Shown here piece after piece: positions 1 through 7,775 of a stretch of DNA of 12,674 nt. The translations under genes were made by a program, and so were the position numbers. The DNA lies in NCBI GenBank assembly GCA_029287815.1, contig JARFQK010000371.1, positions 1 to 12,674 on the forward strand. Reading direction: 5' to 3'. Numbering within the stretch: the first letter of the stretch is position 1; each line of letters begins with the position of its first letter. The notes under the pieces were generated by a model. That model did no database searches. It saw only the letters and a program-made list of their open reading frames with translations, and was not told the DNA's origin. This DNA comes from Gammaproteobacteria bacterium (GTDB lineage: Bacteria; Pseudomonadota; Gammaproteobacteria; SZUA-229).

Positions 1-21
1 CGCGCGGCGAGTACCAACACC

Positions 22-185
22 AGCCCGCCTGTCTCACCAGGGGTCTTGTTGTTCACGCCTATCTTTTGATGCACTATGGATTTTTCGATGGATTGGAATT
101 ACCTTGTGTCTTGCCGACTGTTCAAAATTATTTGTTCTTTCAAAGATAAATTGAGGGATCGTCCATCTGGTGAGACAGGCGGGCT
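22..185. repeat. 164-bp unit with perfect 19-bp terminal inverted repeats
   Basis: Positions 22-40 (AGCCCGCCTGTCTCACCAG) are the exact reverse complement of 167-185. The 126 bp between them (41-166) are AT-rich compared with the surroundings and contain no ORF of note. The arrangement resembles a small non-autonomous mobile unit (MITE-like) or paired ends left by an insertion sequence. No target-site duplication is visible beside the ends (caacacc on the left, aactcct on the right), so transposition is not proven. The arm differs by only two bases from a motif found again at 211-229 and at 12448-12466, so it belongs to a repeat family in this genome. The family name is unknown to me. Confidence 0.6.
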
Positions 186-209
186 AACTCCTGCGCCTGC
201 TCCCGTGAT

Positions 210-238
210 CCTGGTGAGAAATGCGGGCTAGCCGTCGC
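210..238 (-). repeat. 29-nt repeat, left copy (inverted relative to the copy near 12450)
   Basis: This 29-nt stretch is the exact reverse complement of 12439-12467. It contains the core CTGGTGAGAAATGCGGGCT, which matches the inverted-repeat arm at 167-185 at 17 of 19 positions. The flanks of the two copies diverge immediately, as expected for an inserted or dispersed element rather than a duplicated gene. Unlike the right copy, it lacks the CTAGCCCGC arm that would close a hairpin. Confidence 0.65.
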
Positions 239-623
239 GTGATCACTGCGCTGCAACCCAACCGAAGAAAAACACATGTAAAAAAATCTCGCTTCAGGTG
301 TAGTAATTCAGGCGCAATTGACATAATTTATTAGCACAGCATATTTAGGGCTTGTCCTGACAGCCTACGGTGGAGCTTTCGTCGCGCGCGACCCAGCGAG
401 ATGGCGGCGAATCCTGAACGCGCCACGAGCTCGCAGCGGCATAGCAAGGATGCCAGGTAGGCTCCCGCTCCTCCCGCGACAGCCACGGTGATTGCCTTTT
501 TTCGCTGTGCCGCAACGCGTACCTAGAGCCTCTTCGCAGATCAACGCAAGCGGCTCGATGCCAAAGGCGTTCGATCACCGCGCTGTCAGACCTGGGCTCG
601 ACACTGAATTTGAGGCTTTATCC
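239..623. other. Intergenic region before the RND operon; no convincing gene
   Basis: This stretch holds an AT-rich segment (about 260-347) with the candidate promoter and then a GC-rich segment (about 348-600). The GC-rich part includes a 12-nt perfect palindrome, GTCGCGCGCGAC, at 381-392. Open frames here (345-578 on the - strand, and an in-frame extension of the adaptor from 492) give low-complexity, basic or hydrophilic peptides without recognisable domains. I treat them as chance ORFs. The GC-rich block could be a dispersed repeat or a degraded insertion-sequence end; I cannot decide from one copy. Confidence 0.5.
318..345 (+). promoter_or_regulatory. Candidate sigma-70 promoter upstream of the RND operon
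   Basis: A perfect -35 hexamer TTGACA lies at 318-323, followed after 16 bp by CATATT (340-345; 4 of 6 matches to TATAAT). It points toward the adaptor gene but sits about 270 bp before its start codon, so it may serve something in the repeat-rich leader instead. It was identified by consensus matching only. Confidence 0.35.
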
Positions 624-1805
624 ATGATGAAAAACCTGTTGCGACTCACGATTATCTCCTTTTGCTTTTACCAGTTTCCGCTAATCGCTTCATCTTCCCC
701 CGGCTATGATCTGTACACGGTCAGACCGGAACAGGTTTCTATTCATATTGCAATCGCGGGTACCGTGTCGGCGCGAAAGGCCGTGCAGCACGCAGCCCAG
801 ATCCCCGGGCGTATCGCCTACATCGCCGGTAATGAAGGTGACCGCTTTCAACAAGGCGCGGTTCTGGTCCAGATCGATGACAGTGCGCTCCGGGCGAAAC
901 TGGATGCCGCGGTAGCCAGTCGCGATGCCGCGCTGGCTGCGATCCGTAACGCCAACATGCAGCTGACACGCGAACTGCAGTCACCGCAATCCCGCGCCAG
1001 TGGTGCTGCCCCAGGCGGCATGGGCATGCCGGCGATGATGGACCAGATGTTCACCGGGCCGATGCAGGATTCTATGGGTTTTCGCGACAGAGGCGCGGAA
1101 CGGGGATCCGACCTGGTTCAGCGCGAGACCCAGGTCAGTCAGGCGACCGCCCAGCAGCGCCAGGCCGAGGCCCAAATCAAGGAAATCCAGGCCTCGCTGC
1201 GGGATGCCCGTAGCATCGCACCATTCAGCGGAGTGGTTGAAAGGGTGCATGTCGAGGTCGGTGACACAGTGCAGCCTGGTCAGGCGCTACTGAACTACAG
1301 CGAGACCAGCGGCTACCGCGTCGAGGCAGACATACCCGCGCGGCTGCGCCACAGCCTCAGGCTTGGGGATGTATTGGCAGTCAACCTTGACGGTATGGGG
1401 CCTGCGATTATGGCAACGATCAGCCGTATCTGGCCAGTCGCCGATCCCCGACAGCACACCGTCAGGGTGGAGATGGACCTGCCGGCGGGGACGCTGGCCA
1501 CGGTCGGACAATATGCGGAAGTCAGTGTTCCAGACATGACCAACCAGCAGGCTCCAAAGCTGCTGCTCCCACGAACCGCGGTACTCTACAAAGGCGGGCT
1601 ACCGCTGGTCTATATGGTCGGACCCGATGGCCGTACCCGATTGCGCGTGGTCAGACTGGGTGAAGATCTGGGCGGCAGTCAATTCGTTTTGCTTTCCGGC
1701 CTCCGAGAAGGTGATCTGATCGTGAATAATCCGCCACCCGGACTCAGAGCCGGCACGCAAGTCGCGACCCCATCTGCAGAGACAGCACCCGGTGCTCAGC
1801 CATAG
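624..1805 (+). CDS. RND efflux periplasmic adaptor (membrane fusion protein), HlyD/AcrA family
   Basis: This is the periplasmic adaptor that links an inner-membrane RND pump to an outer-membrane channel. Start 624 (393 aa) is preferred over 492 because a GAGG lies 8 nt upstream and the protein then begins with a signal peptide (about residues 1-24, hydrophobic core LTIISFCFYQFPLIA). The first lipoyl half-motif follows (about 58-87, PGRIAYIAGNEGDRFQQG), then a helical hairpin (about 88-195) and the second lipoyl half (about 198-224, APFSGVVERVHVEVGDTVQPGQ). Beta-barrel and membrane-proximal domains fill 230-380. No lipobox cysteine is seen. The hairpin tip carries a Gly/Pro/Met-rich insert with seven methionines between residues 133 and 151. 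The pump gene begins 11 nt after the stop, so the two form an operon. Substrate cannot be told. Confidence 0.9.
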   Translation: MMKNLLRLTIISFCFYQFPLIASSSPGYDLYTVRPEQVSIHIAIAGTVSARKAVQHAAQIPGRIAYIAGNEGDRFQQGAVLVQIDDSALRAKLDAAVASRDAALAAIRNANMQLTRELQSPQSRASGAAPGGMGMPAMMDQMFTGPMQDSMGFRDRGAERGSDLVQRETQVSQATAQQRQAEAQIKEIQASLRDARSIAPFSGVVERVHVEVGDTVQPGQALLNYSETSGYRVEADIPARLRHSLRLGDVLAVNLDGMGPAIMATISRIWPVADPRQHTVRVEMDLPAGTLATVGQYAEVSVPDMTNQQAPKLLLPRTAVLYKGGLPLVYMVGPDGRTRLRVVRLGEDLGGSQFVLLSGLREGDLIVNNPPPGLRAGTQVATPSAETAPGAQP

Positions 1806-1816
1806 GAACCAATGCG

Positions 1817-4800
1817 ATGACCGAAAACGAAAAACCGGCGCAGGAAGTCAATCTCGGCCTCGCAGGCAGTATTGCCCGCACTTTTGTCCATTCACCACTG
1901 TCCCCGCTGCTGTTCGTTGCGATGCTGGCAATGGGTCTGCTGGGTCTGATGGCGACACCCCGTCAGGAGGACCCGCAGATATCGGTGCCGATGATCGACA
2001 TTTTCCTACCCTACCCTGGCGCCTCGGCCGAACAGGTCGCTGCGATGGCCGTCGAGCCGTTGGAGCGTTTGATGAACGAGATTCCGGGCGTCAAGCATAT
2101 CTACTCGGCCAGCACACGCGGTATGGGCATCGTGACGGTTCGCTTCAAAGTCGGTGAACAGACCGGGCCATCACTGGTTAAGGTGCACGACAAACTGTCC
2201 TCCAATCTGGACAAGGTTCCGCCCGGCGTCACGATGCCGCCGTTGGTCAAGGCCAAGGGTATCGACGACGTCCCGGTGGTCACGCTGACACTGTGGTCCG
2301 AGGAACTCGATGGCGCCAGTCTGCGCCGACTGGGTTTGAATCTGCAGCAGCAATTGAACCAGCTGCCGAACACCGGGCAGAGCTTCGTTGTCGGTGGCCA
2401 GAGTGAAGAAATCAGGGTTGAGATTCTGCCGAACAAACTGCGTGGTTCCGGCGTGACCACACGCCAGGTCGTGGATGTGATTCGAGGCGCGAATGCAGAG
2501 AATATCGCCGGGCGCGCCGAAGCCGACAATCTGGCGTTACGTGTTTACGCCGGCGGCTATCTACGCAGCGCCCGCGATGTCGGCGAACTGGTCGTCGGCG
2601 TGAACGACGGCCGCCCCGTATACGTTCGCGATGTCGCCAGGGTTTACCGAGCGGTCGAGGACGCCGATAACTACGTCAACTATTACACTGGCGCGGCCTA
2701 CCCGCAACAGGAAGGCAAAACCGAGGTCGCGGACGGCACCCAGGCCGTGACGATTGCGATCGCGAAGAAGAAGGGCAGTAACGGCGTCACTGTCGCCAAC
2801 GACATTCTCGAGATGGTCGAGTCACTGAAAGGACGCTTGATACCCGAGCAGGTACAGGTTGAAGTTACGCGCAATTATGGCGATACCGCCCAGGACAAGG
2901 TCAATGAGCTGCTGTTCAAACTGGTGGTCGCGACCGGTATCGTTACGATCCTGGTGTGGTGGGCACTCGGCCTGAAACCGGCGATCGTCGTCACCCTGGT
3001 CATACCCGTCGTGATACTGATGACCGTTTTCGCAGCCTTCGTGATGGGTTTTACGATCGACCGCGTTTCCCTGTTCGCGCTGATCTTCTCGATCGGCATA
3101 CTGGTCGACGACGCGATCGTCGTCGTCGAAAACATCTATCGGCGCTGGCTGATGGCTGGAAGCAGCAGCACGGACATTGCGGTCGATGCGGTCAGGGAAG
3201 TCGGCAACCCAACCATCATCGCAACCTTCACCGTGGTCGCCGCGCTGCTGCCGATGGCCTTCGTCAGTGGGATGATGGGGCCGTACATGGCGCCGATCCC
3301 GGTCCTAGGCTCGGTCGCGATGATCATATCGCTGTTTGCTGCGTTTGCCTTTACCACCTACCTGGCGATGCGGATCAAACCGTCGATGAAAGCCCTGGAA
3401 AAAGCCGAGGAGAAAGAGCACGCAGCGAATGAGCGGCTGGACCGGCTGTTCCGCAAACTTTTGCCGGTGTTGCTGGATAGTCGCCTGGCCGGTTACGGCT
3501 TCCTACTCGCACTCGTTGTGGCTTTCTTTGCAGTGATCGCGTTGTTCTACACCACGGCGGTAACCGTGAAAATGCTGCCCTATGACAACAAGGCCGAATT
3601 TGCCGTTGTGGTCGATATGCCCGAGGGCACCGCATTACCGCTGACGTCCAACATCGCACGCGAACTGGCCGAGGCCCTTCGTGACATTCCCGAGGTGGTC
3701 GCGCTGCAAACCTATGCCGGCACGGCCCGGCCGTTTGACTTCAACGGTATGGTGCGTCACTACTATCTGCGTCAGGAACCCTGGCAAGGCGAAATTCAAG
3801 TGCAGCTGACGCACAAAAAGGATCGCGAGCGGAGCAGTCATGAAATCGCCGAGGACGCACGGGCTCGACTGACACCGATCGCACGCTCGGCAGGCGCCAG
3901 GATAACCGTCGCGGAGATGCCCCCTGGACCACCGGTGATGCAGGCCGTTGTCGCCGAGATCTACGGTCCCGACGCCGAAACACGACGCGAAGTGGCCACC
4001 AGGATGACTGAGATCTTCGAATCGGTCGAGGGCATGGCCGACGTCGACAATTATATGACCCAACCCTACGATGCCTGGCGTTTCATCATCAATACGCAAA
4101 AGGCCTCGATGGCTGGCATTTCGACCAGTACAATCATCGATATTTTGTCGGCCGCGATGGGGGGCTACCAGGTCACCGATGTGCGCGAAGGCTCGGCGCT
4201 GGAGCCGACCTGGATAGTCATGCAGGCGCCGTTGTCGTTACGCGCAAACCCCCAGGCCCTTTCCGACTTACCGGTTCCCGACGCACAGGGCAACAGCGTA
4301 CCGCTGGCCGAACTCGGCCAATTCACCCGTATGCCGGAAGAATATATGATCTACCATAAAGATTTGCGTCCGCTCGAGTACGTGGTCGGTGATGCGGTCG
4401 GGCGCCTTGGTGCACCGATCTATCCGATGCTCAAGGTCGATCAGATTTTGCAGGACTATACGACACCCGACGGTGTGATCATGTCTGGCACGCTGACCGG
4501 GCCGCCGCCCGACGATGGTCAATCTGCGTTTGAATGGGCCGGTGAATGGACGGTCACCTACGAGACTTTCCGTGACATGGGCGTTGCTTTTGGAGTCGCG
4601 CTGGTATTGATCTACATGCTGGTGGTCGGTATGTTCGGCAATTTCCTGGTACCCGCAATCATCATGGCACCGATTCCACTGACTTTGCTCGGCATCGTGC
4701 CGGGTCATTACCTACTGGATGCGCAGTTTACAGCAACATCGATGATTGGATTTATTGCTCTGGCCGGAATCATCGTGCGTAACTCGATCCTGCTCGTGGA

Positions 4801-5149
4801 CTTCGCGGTCGAGGAGTTGCGCACCGGCGTTGAGGTCCGTGAAGCGGTGCTGCGTTCCTGCAAGGCACGTACTCGACCGATCATGATCACTGCATTCGCA
4901 CTGATGGGCGGCGCTTCGGTCATACTGACCGATCCGATCTTCCAGGGTATGGCGGTCTCGCTGCTGTTCGGGGTCTTTGTGTCGACGGTGCTGACGCTGG
5001 TCGTGATTCCGCTCGGCTGTGTCAGCGCCGGCGCCAGTTTGCAGCAGGTCGCGAATGCACGGGGTCGTTATACCAGTCAGGATGTCACCGATGAGCAGAG
5101 CGCCGACATTGGCGCGCCTGGCGCACCGCTACCGGAGCAAAGCCGGTAG
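1817..5149 (+). CDS. RND-family efflux pump, inner-membrane permease (AcrB/HAE type)
   Basis: This is a proton-driven inner-membrane pump of 1110 aa, close to the roughly 1050 of AcrB. The start ATG has an AGGA 9 nt upstream. Residues 20-46 form TM1, followed by the porter segment signature FLPYPGASAEQVAAMAVEPL (about 63-82). TM2-TM6 begin near 366. The TM4 proton-relay pair is Asp431-Asp432 in GILVDDAIVVVEN. A second large periplasmic loop spans about 570-910, and the last TM bundle includes GIIVRNSILLVDF, where the usual relay lysine (AcrB Lys940) is Arg988. The C-terminal tail is hydrophilic. It forms an operon with the adaptor upstream. No outer-membrane factor gene is in the window, so TolC or an equivalent is presumably shared. 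The relay is typical of drug-type rather than CusA-type metal pumps, but the substrate is unknown. Confidence 0.93.
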   Translation: MTENEKPAQEVNLGLAGSIARTFVHSPLSPLLFVAMLAMGLLGLMATPRQEDPQISVPMIDIFLPYPGASAEQVAAMAVEPLERLMNEIPGVKHIYSASTRGMGIVTVRFKVGEQTGPSLVKVHDKLSSNLDKVPPGVTMPPLVKAKGIDDVPVVTLTLWSEELDGASLRRLGLNLQQQLNQLPNTGQSFVVGGQSEEIRVEILPNKLRGSGVTTRQVVDVIRGANAENIAGRAEADNLALRVYAGGYLRSARDVGELVVGVNDGRPVYVRDVARVYRAVEDADNYVNYYTGAAYPQQEGKTEVADGTQAVTIAIAKKKGSNGVTVANDILEMVESLKGRLIPEQVQVEVTRNYGDTAQDKVNELLFKLVVATGIVTILVWWALGLKPAIVVTLVIPVVILMTVFAAFVMGFTIDRVSLFALIFSIGILVDDAIVVVENIYRRWLMAGSSSTDIAVDAVREVGNPTIIATFTVVAALLPMAFVSGMMGPYMAPIPVLGSVAMIISLFAAFAFTTYLAMRIKPSMKALEKAEEKEHAANERLDRLFRKLLPVLLDSRLAGYGFLLALVVAFFAVIALFYTTAVTVKMLPYDNKAEFAVVVDMPEGTALPLTSNIARELAEALRDIPEVVALQTYAGTARPFDFNGMVRHYYLRQEPWQGEIQVQLTHKKDRERSSHEIAEDARARLTPIARSAGARITVAEMPPGPPVMQAVVAEIYGPDAETRREVATRMTEIFESVEGMADVDNYMTQPYDAWRFIINTQKASMAGISTSTIIDILSAAMGGYQVTDVREGSALEPTWIVMQAPLSLRANPQALSDLPVPDAQGNSVPLAELGQFTRMPEEYMIYHKDLRPLEYVVGDAVGRLGAPIYPMLKVDQILQDYTTPDGVIMSGTLTGPPPDDGQSAFEWAGEWTVTYETFRDMGVAFGVALVLIYMLVVGMFGNFLVPAIIMAPIPLTLLGIVPGHYLLDAQFTATSMIGFIALAGIIVRNSILLVDFAVEELRTGVEVREAVLRSCKARTRPIMITAFALMGGASVILTDPIFQGMAVSLLFGVFVSTVLTLVVIPLGCVSAGASLQQVANARGRYTSQDVTDEQSADIGAPGAPLPEQSR

Positions 5150-5155
5150 CGGTGC
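5123..5155. terminator. Strong hairpin over the RND pump stop codon
   Basis: A perfect 13-bp inverted repeat (5123-5135 with 5143-5155) encloses a 7-nt loop, AGCAAAG. The TAG stop of the pump gene (5147-5149) is inside the right arm. No T-run follows in either direction, so it is not a classical intrinsic terminator. It may stabilise the 3' end of the mRNA or act with Rho between the convergent pump and gltA genes. Confidence 0.5.
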
Positions 5156-5178
5156 AGCCAATCCAGCAAAGCGGAAAC

Positions 5179-5193
5179 ACTTCGGCCCGAAGT
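5179..5193. terminator. Small hairpin between convergent RND and gltA genes
   Basis: ACTTCG (5179-5184) and CGAAGT (5188-5193) form a 6-bp stem with a 3-nt loop, 5 nt beyond the gltA stop. On the - strand it is followed by GTTTCC, a weak T-tract. It is a possible gltA terminator, at low strength. Confidence 0.3.
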
Positions 5194-5197
5194 TTAT

Positions 5198-6496
5198 CTA
5201 CACTTCTCGGTTTGTAATCGGCACATAGCCAGTCTGCGTGTTGCCCACGTAGACCTGCCTCGGTCTGATGATGCGGCTGCCCGGGTCTTCGTTCTGTTCT
5301 TTCCATTGCGCGATCCAACCCGGTAGACGGCCGATAGCAAAACAGACCGTAAACATGTTGGTCGGTATGCCGATCGCTCTGAGCAAAATACCGCTGTAGA
5401 AATCCACGTTCGGATAGAGGTTGCGTTCGACAAAATAGTCATCATTCAAGGCCAGGCTCTCGAGCTCACGCGCAATGTCGAGCAATGGGTCCTGCCGGTC
5501 GATATTCGGCAACACCCTGTCGCAAGCCTCCCGGAGCACTTTAGCCCGCGGGTCGAAATTTCGGTAGACGCGATGACCGAAGCCAAACAGGCGAAACGGG
5601 TTGTCTTTATCCTTTGCGTTGTTGATACACTGTTGCGGTGTCATGCCGCCTTCGTAGATGCGCTCCAGCATCTCAACAACCTTCACATTGGCGCCGCCGT
5701 GCAAGGGCCCCCATAACGCAGAAACACCGGCAGCGCAGGATGAAAACAGATTCGCCTTTGCCGACCCGACGGTGCGCACGGTTGATGTGCTGCAGTTCTG
5801 CTCGTGATCGGCATGCAATATGAACAAAAGATTCAACGCATCTTCGACCTCCGGTCTGATTTCGTACTGCTGATACGGCGACGAAAACATCATGTGTAGA
5901 AAATTCGCACAGTAACGCAATCGCGGGTCAGGATACATGTGCGGCAAACCCTTGGATCGTCGGAAAGAGAATGCCGCTATGGTTCTGACCTGGCTGATGA
6001 TACTGGCGGTCACCTCAAGAAAGCTCTCGGGATCATCAACATTGAGGTAATTTTTGTGCACACAGGCAAGGTGATTCAAGGCTGCGGACAATATCGCCAT
6101 GGGCGGTGCATCAGCAGGGATATGCTGGTAAACATCCCTAACGTCCTCGTGCAGCAGCTCGTGCGTGGTCAATTGATCGCGAAAATGGTCCAGCTCACTG
6201 AATGTTGGCAAGTGGCCAAATATCAGCAACCAGGCCACTTCAACAAAGTTCGGTGTGGGCTGGGCGGTGAATTCTTCAACCGCAATTCCACGATAACGCA
6301 AAATGCCTTTGTCACCATCGATATAAGTGATGGCGCTCTTGCAAATAGCCGTATTGGCGAGCGCCGGATCGTAACTGGTAAGACCGGTTTTCGCCAGCAG
6401 CCCTGAAATATCGATCGACTTGCCGCCTTCACTCCCATGGATCACAGGCAATTCGATGCGTTGATCGCCAATCTGCAATATCGCGCTTTCTTTCAT
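5198..6496 (-). CDS. gltA: Citrate synthase, hexameric (type II) form
   Basis: This enzyme condenses acetyl-CoA with oxaloacetate to citrate and CoA, the entry step of the TCA cycle, in the cytoplasm. It has 432 aa against 427 in E. coli GltA. The catalytic triad is visible: His266 in WGPLHGGAN, His308 in the signature GFGHRVYRNFDPRA, and Asp365 in YPNVDFYSG. The conserved block LHADHEQNCSTSTVR is at 228-242. The beta-rich N-terminal domain (about 1-60) present in the NADH-sensitive gammaproteobacterial type is retained, so allosteric control by NADH is plausible but not shown. The start is supported by GAGGAG 8 nt upstream on the - strand. It is divergent from the binding protein gene and convergent with the RND operon. 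No clear sigma-70 promoter could be picked out in the 194-bp divergent region on its side. Confidence 0.97.
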   Translation of the reverse strand: MKESAILQIGDQRIELPVIHGSEGGKSIDISGLLAKTGLTSYDPALANTAICKSAITYIDGDKGILRYRGIAVEEFTAQPTPNFVEVAWLLIFGHLPTFSELDHFRDQLTTHELLHEDVRDVYQHIPADAPPMAILSAALNHLACVHKNYLNVDDPESFLEVTASIISQVRTIAAFSFRRSKGLPHMYPDPRLRYCANFLHMMFSSPYQQYEIRPEVEDALNLLFILHADHEQNCSTSTVRTVGSAKANLFSSCAAGVSALWGPLHGGANVKVVEMLERIYEGGMTPQQCINNAKDKDNPFRLFGFGHRVYRNFDPRAKVLREACDRVLPNIDRQDPLLDIARELESLALNDDYFVERNLYPNVDFYSGILLRAIGIPTNMFTVCFAIGRLPGWIAQWKEQNEDPGSRIIRPRQVYVGNTQTGYVPITNREV

Positions 6497-6639
6497 ACGA
6501 ATGACTCCTCAGTCATAATCCGGGGAAATGAGAATTTCTGTCCTGTGTTGATGCTCATGTTACACGATTTGTCGACACGTATTGCCGCGGCCTGAACAAT
6601 GCGCCACTGCCTATGCGATGATTTGCCGTTGCGTCGGTG

Positions 6640-6645
6640 TATAAT
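6640..6645 (+). promoter_or_regulatory. -10 element (TATAAT) for the periplasmic binding protein gene
   Basis: A perfect TATAAT lies at 6640-6645, giving an expected transcription start near 6652 and a leader of about 40 nt to the ATG at 6691. The -35 position at 17-bp spacing (6617-6622, GATGAT) is poor; TTGCCG at 6623-6628 is only 11 bp away, too close. The promoter may need an activator. Confidence 0.45.
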
Positions 6646-6690
6646 CGAGCGGACATTATGCCAATCAACAGATCCATTAGGAAACCTGCG

Positions 6691-7446
6691 ATGCTTACGG
6701 TTATTTTCAGATCCACTGTTGTTGCGCTGTTGTTGCTGGCATCGCCACACGCTCACGCAGAGACAAACATCAAGCTCAGCGTTGTCTCGAGCCCCTGGTC
6801 CCCCTACGTCAGCCGTGATCTGCCGGGTAACGGGCTGGCTATCAGCATTGTTATGACAGCATTGCAGCGCGCTGGTTACGAGCCAACGTTCTCACTGCTG
6901 GCCTGGCCCGAGGACCTCGAGGGCACGCAGCAGGGCCGCTACGACGTGATCGGAAGCCTCTGGTATACCGAGGAACGTAACCGTGATCTGATCTTCAGCC
7001 AGCCGATTGTCGATAACCAAGTCAAACTCATGGTGCGCGCAGACAGCGACATACGCATTCCCGAGCTTTCAGCGATCTCGAAATACAAGGTCGGCGTGGT
7101 CGAGGATTATGCCTACACGCAAGGCGCCTACGAGGGGCTGGCGATCGACTTCATCAAGGCCAACTCGGTGGAGGAAAATCTGCAGCGTTTGCTGGCGGGA
7201 GACATCGATGTGGCGGTCGCCGACGAGCGCGTCGCGCTTTATGTATTAAACAACCAGATTCCTGGCGGTATCAAAGAAATCCGCTTTGTCGAACAGGAGA
7301 TTGCAAGCCGGGGACTCCGAATCGCGGTGTCGCGTGGGCGTTCAGACGCTGAGCAGATCGTGGCCCGATTCGATGCTGAAATCCAGACTATGAAGGACGA
7401 TGGTACCTACCTGGATATTTTGCATCAATATCATGTCAGTCCATGA
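6691..7446 (+). CDS. Periplasmic solute-binding protein, family 3 (amino-acid-binding-like)
   Basis: This 251-aa protein has a signal peptide (about residues 1-23, cut after AHA) and a bilobal family-3 binding domain. Recognisable elements are WSPYV (about 36-40), the block GRYDVIGSLWYTEERNRDLIFSQP (82-105, split here only for description) and the second-lobe motif LLAGDIDVAVADE (167-179). The C-terminal KDDGTYLDIL is also typical. The T-x-E-R element includes Arg96, which in relatives binds the carboxylate of an amino-acid ligand. Start 6691 is chosen over upstream GTG 6637 and ATG 6658 because AGGA sits 8 nt before it, a signal peptide starts there, and 6637 overlaps the -10 element. No permease or ATPase is adjacent, so it may serve a distant transporter or act as a sensor. 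The ligand is unknown. Confidence 0.85.
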   Translation: MLTVIFRSTVVALLLLASPHAHAETNIKLSVVSSPWSPYVSRDLPGNGLAISIVMTALQRAGYEPTFSLLAWPEDLEGTQQGRYDVIGSLWYTEERNRDLIFSQPIVDNQVKLMVRADSDIRIPELSAISKYKVGVVEDYAYTQGAYEGLAIDFIKANSVEENLQRLLAGDIDVAVADERVALYVLNNQIPGGIKEIRFVEQEIASRGLRIAVSRGRSDAEQIVARFDAEIQTMKDDGTYLDILHQYHVSP

Positions 7447-7459
7447 AGGCACTGGAACC

Positions 7460-7481
7460 CGGTAGCGCGTTTACGCTACCG
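7460..7481. terminator. Hairpin after the binding-protein gene
   Basis: CGGTAGCG (7460-7467) pairs with CGCTACCG (7474-7481) around the loop CGTTTA, 13 nt after the stop codon. There is no T-run. The stem sequence is the same as the centre of the hairpin at 5123-5155, with arms in the opposite order. Confidence 0.4.
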
Positions 7482-7769
7482 ACCGCTTGCAGACATTCAC
7501 ACTTGCAATCGGACGGCATTATCGAGACCGCAGCAACAGCTATCCATTCGATCCGTCCCTGTTGCTTCATTACGCGTGCTGCGCTCATGGAAATCGCAAC
7601 CTTAACCCGAATGGCACTTACTCAACAGCTATCGTCGGGCAATCGACCCGCCGACACCGGTTACTTCGTCCGGAAAACGCCGTGAATACGTCCGTGTAGG
7701 CTCGACGGCGGCTTCCTTGCCGCCGACATTTCCTCCAGAAGCAACCCGTATCGGCTAAAGTAAGTACCA
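7482..7769. other. Non-coding gap before the zinc operon
   Basis: Six-frame reading gives only peptides without family resemblance; the two overlapping + strand frames (from 7443 and 7487) lack ribosome sites and look spurious. One hairpin is clear: CGGCGGC (7706-7712) and GCCGCCG (7719-7725) with loop TTCCTT, followed by ACATTTCC. It could end a transcript or be a small dispersed repeat. Nothing else is recognisable. Confidence 0.5.
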
Positions 7770-7775
7770 TTCACC

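Noticed and set aside
22..238. CRISPR array
   Set aside because: The repeats are inverted rather than direct, spacing is irregular (126 and 25 bp), and no cas genes are present.
345..578. 77-aa ORF on the - strand
   Set aside because: It lies in the GC-rich leader block, has no ribosome site or domain, and reads as an arginine- and serine-rich chance peptide.
492..623. N-terminal 44-residue extension of the RND adaptor
   Set aside because: The extension has no homology-like content and would bury the signal peptide. The ATG at 624 has a good ribosome site and begins a normal secretion signal.
5939..6406. 155-aa + strand ORF inside gltA
   Set aside because: It is antisense to the conserved citrate synthase coding sequence and lacks a recognisable domain.
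7443..7699. Two overlapping + strand ORFs of 70-80 codons after the binding protein
   Set aside because: No ribosome sites, no family resemblance, and the first begins inside the hairpin-bearing 3' region of the preceding gene.
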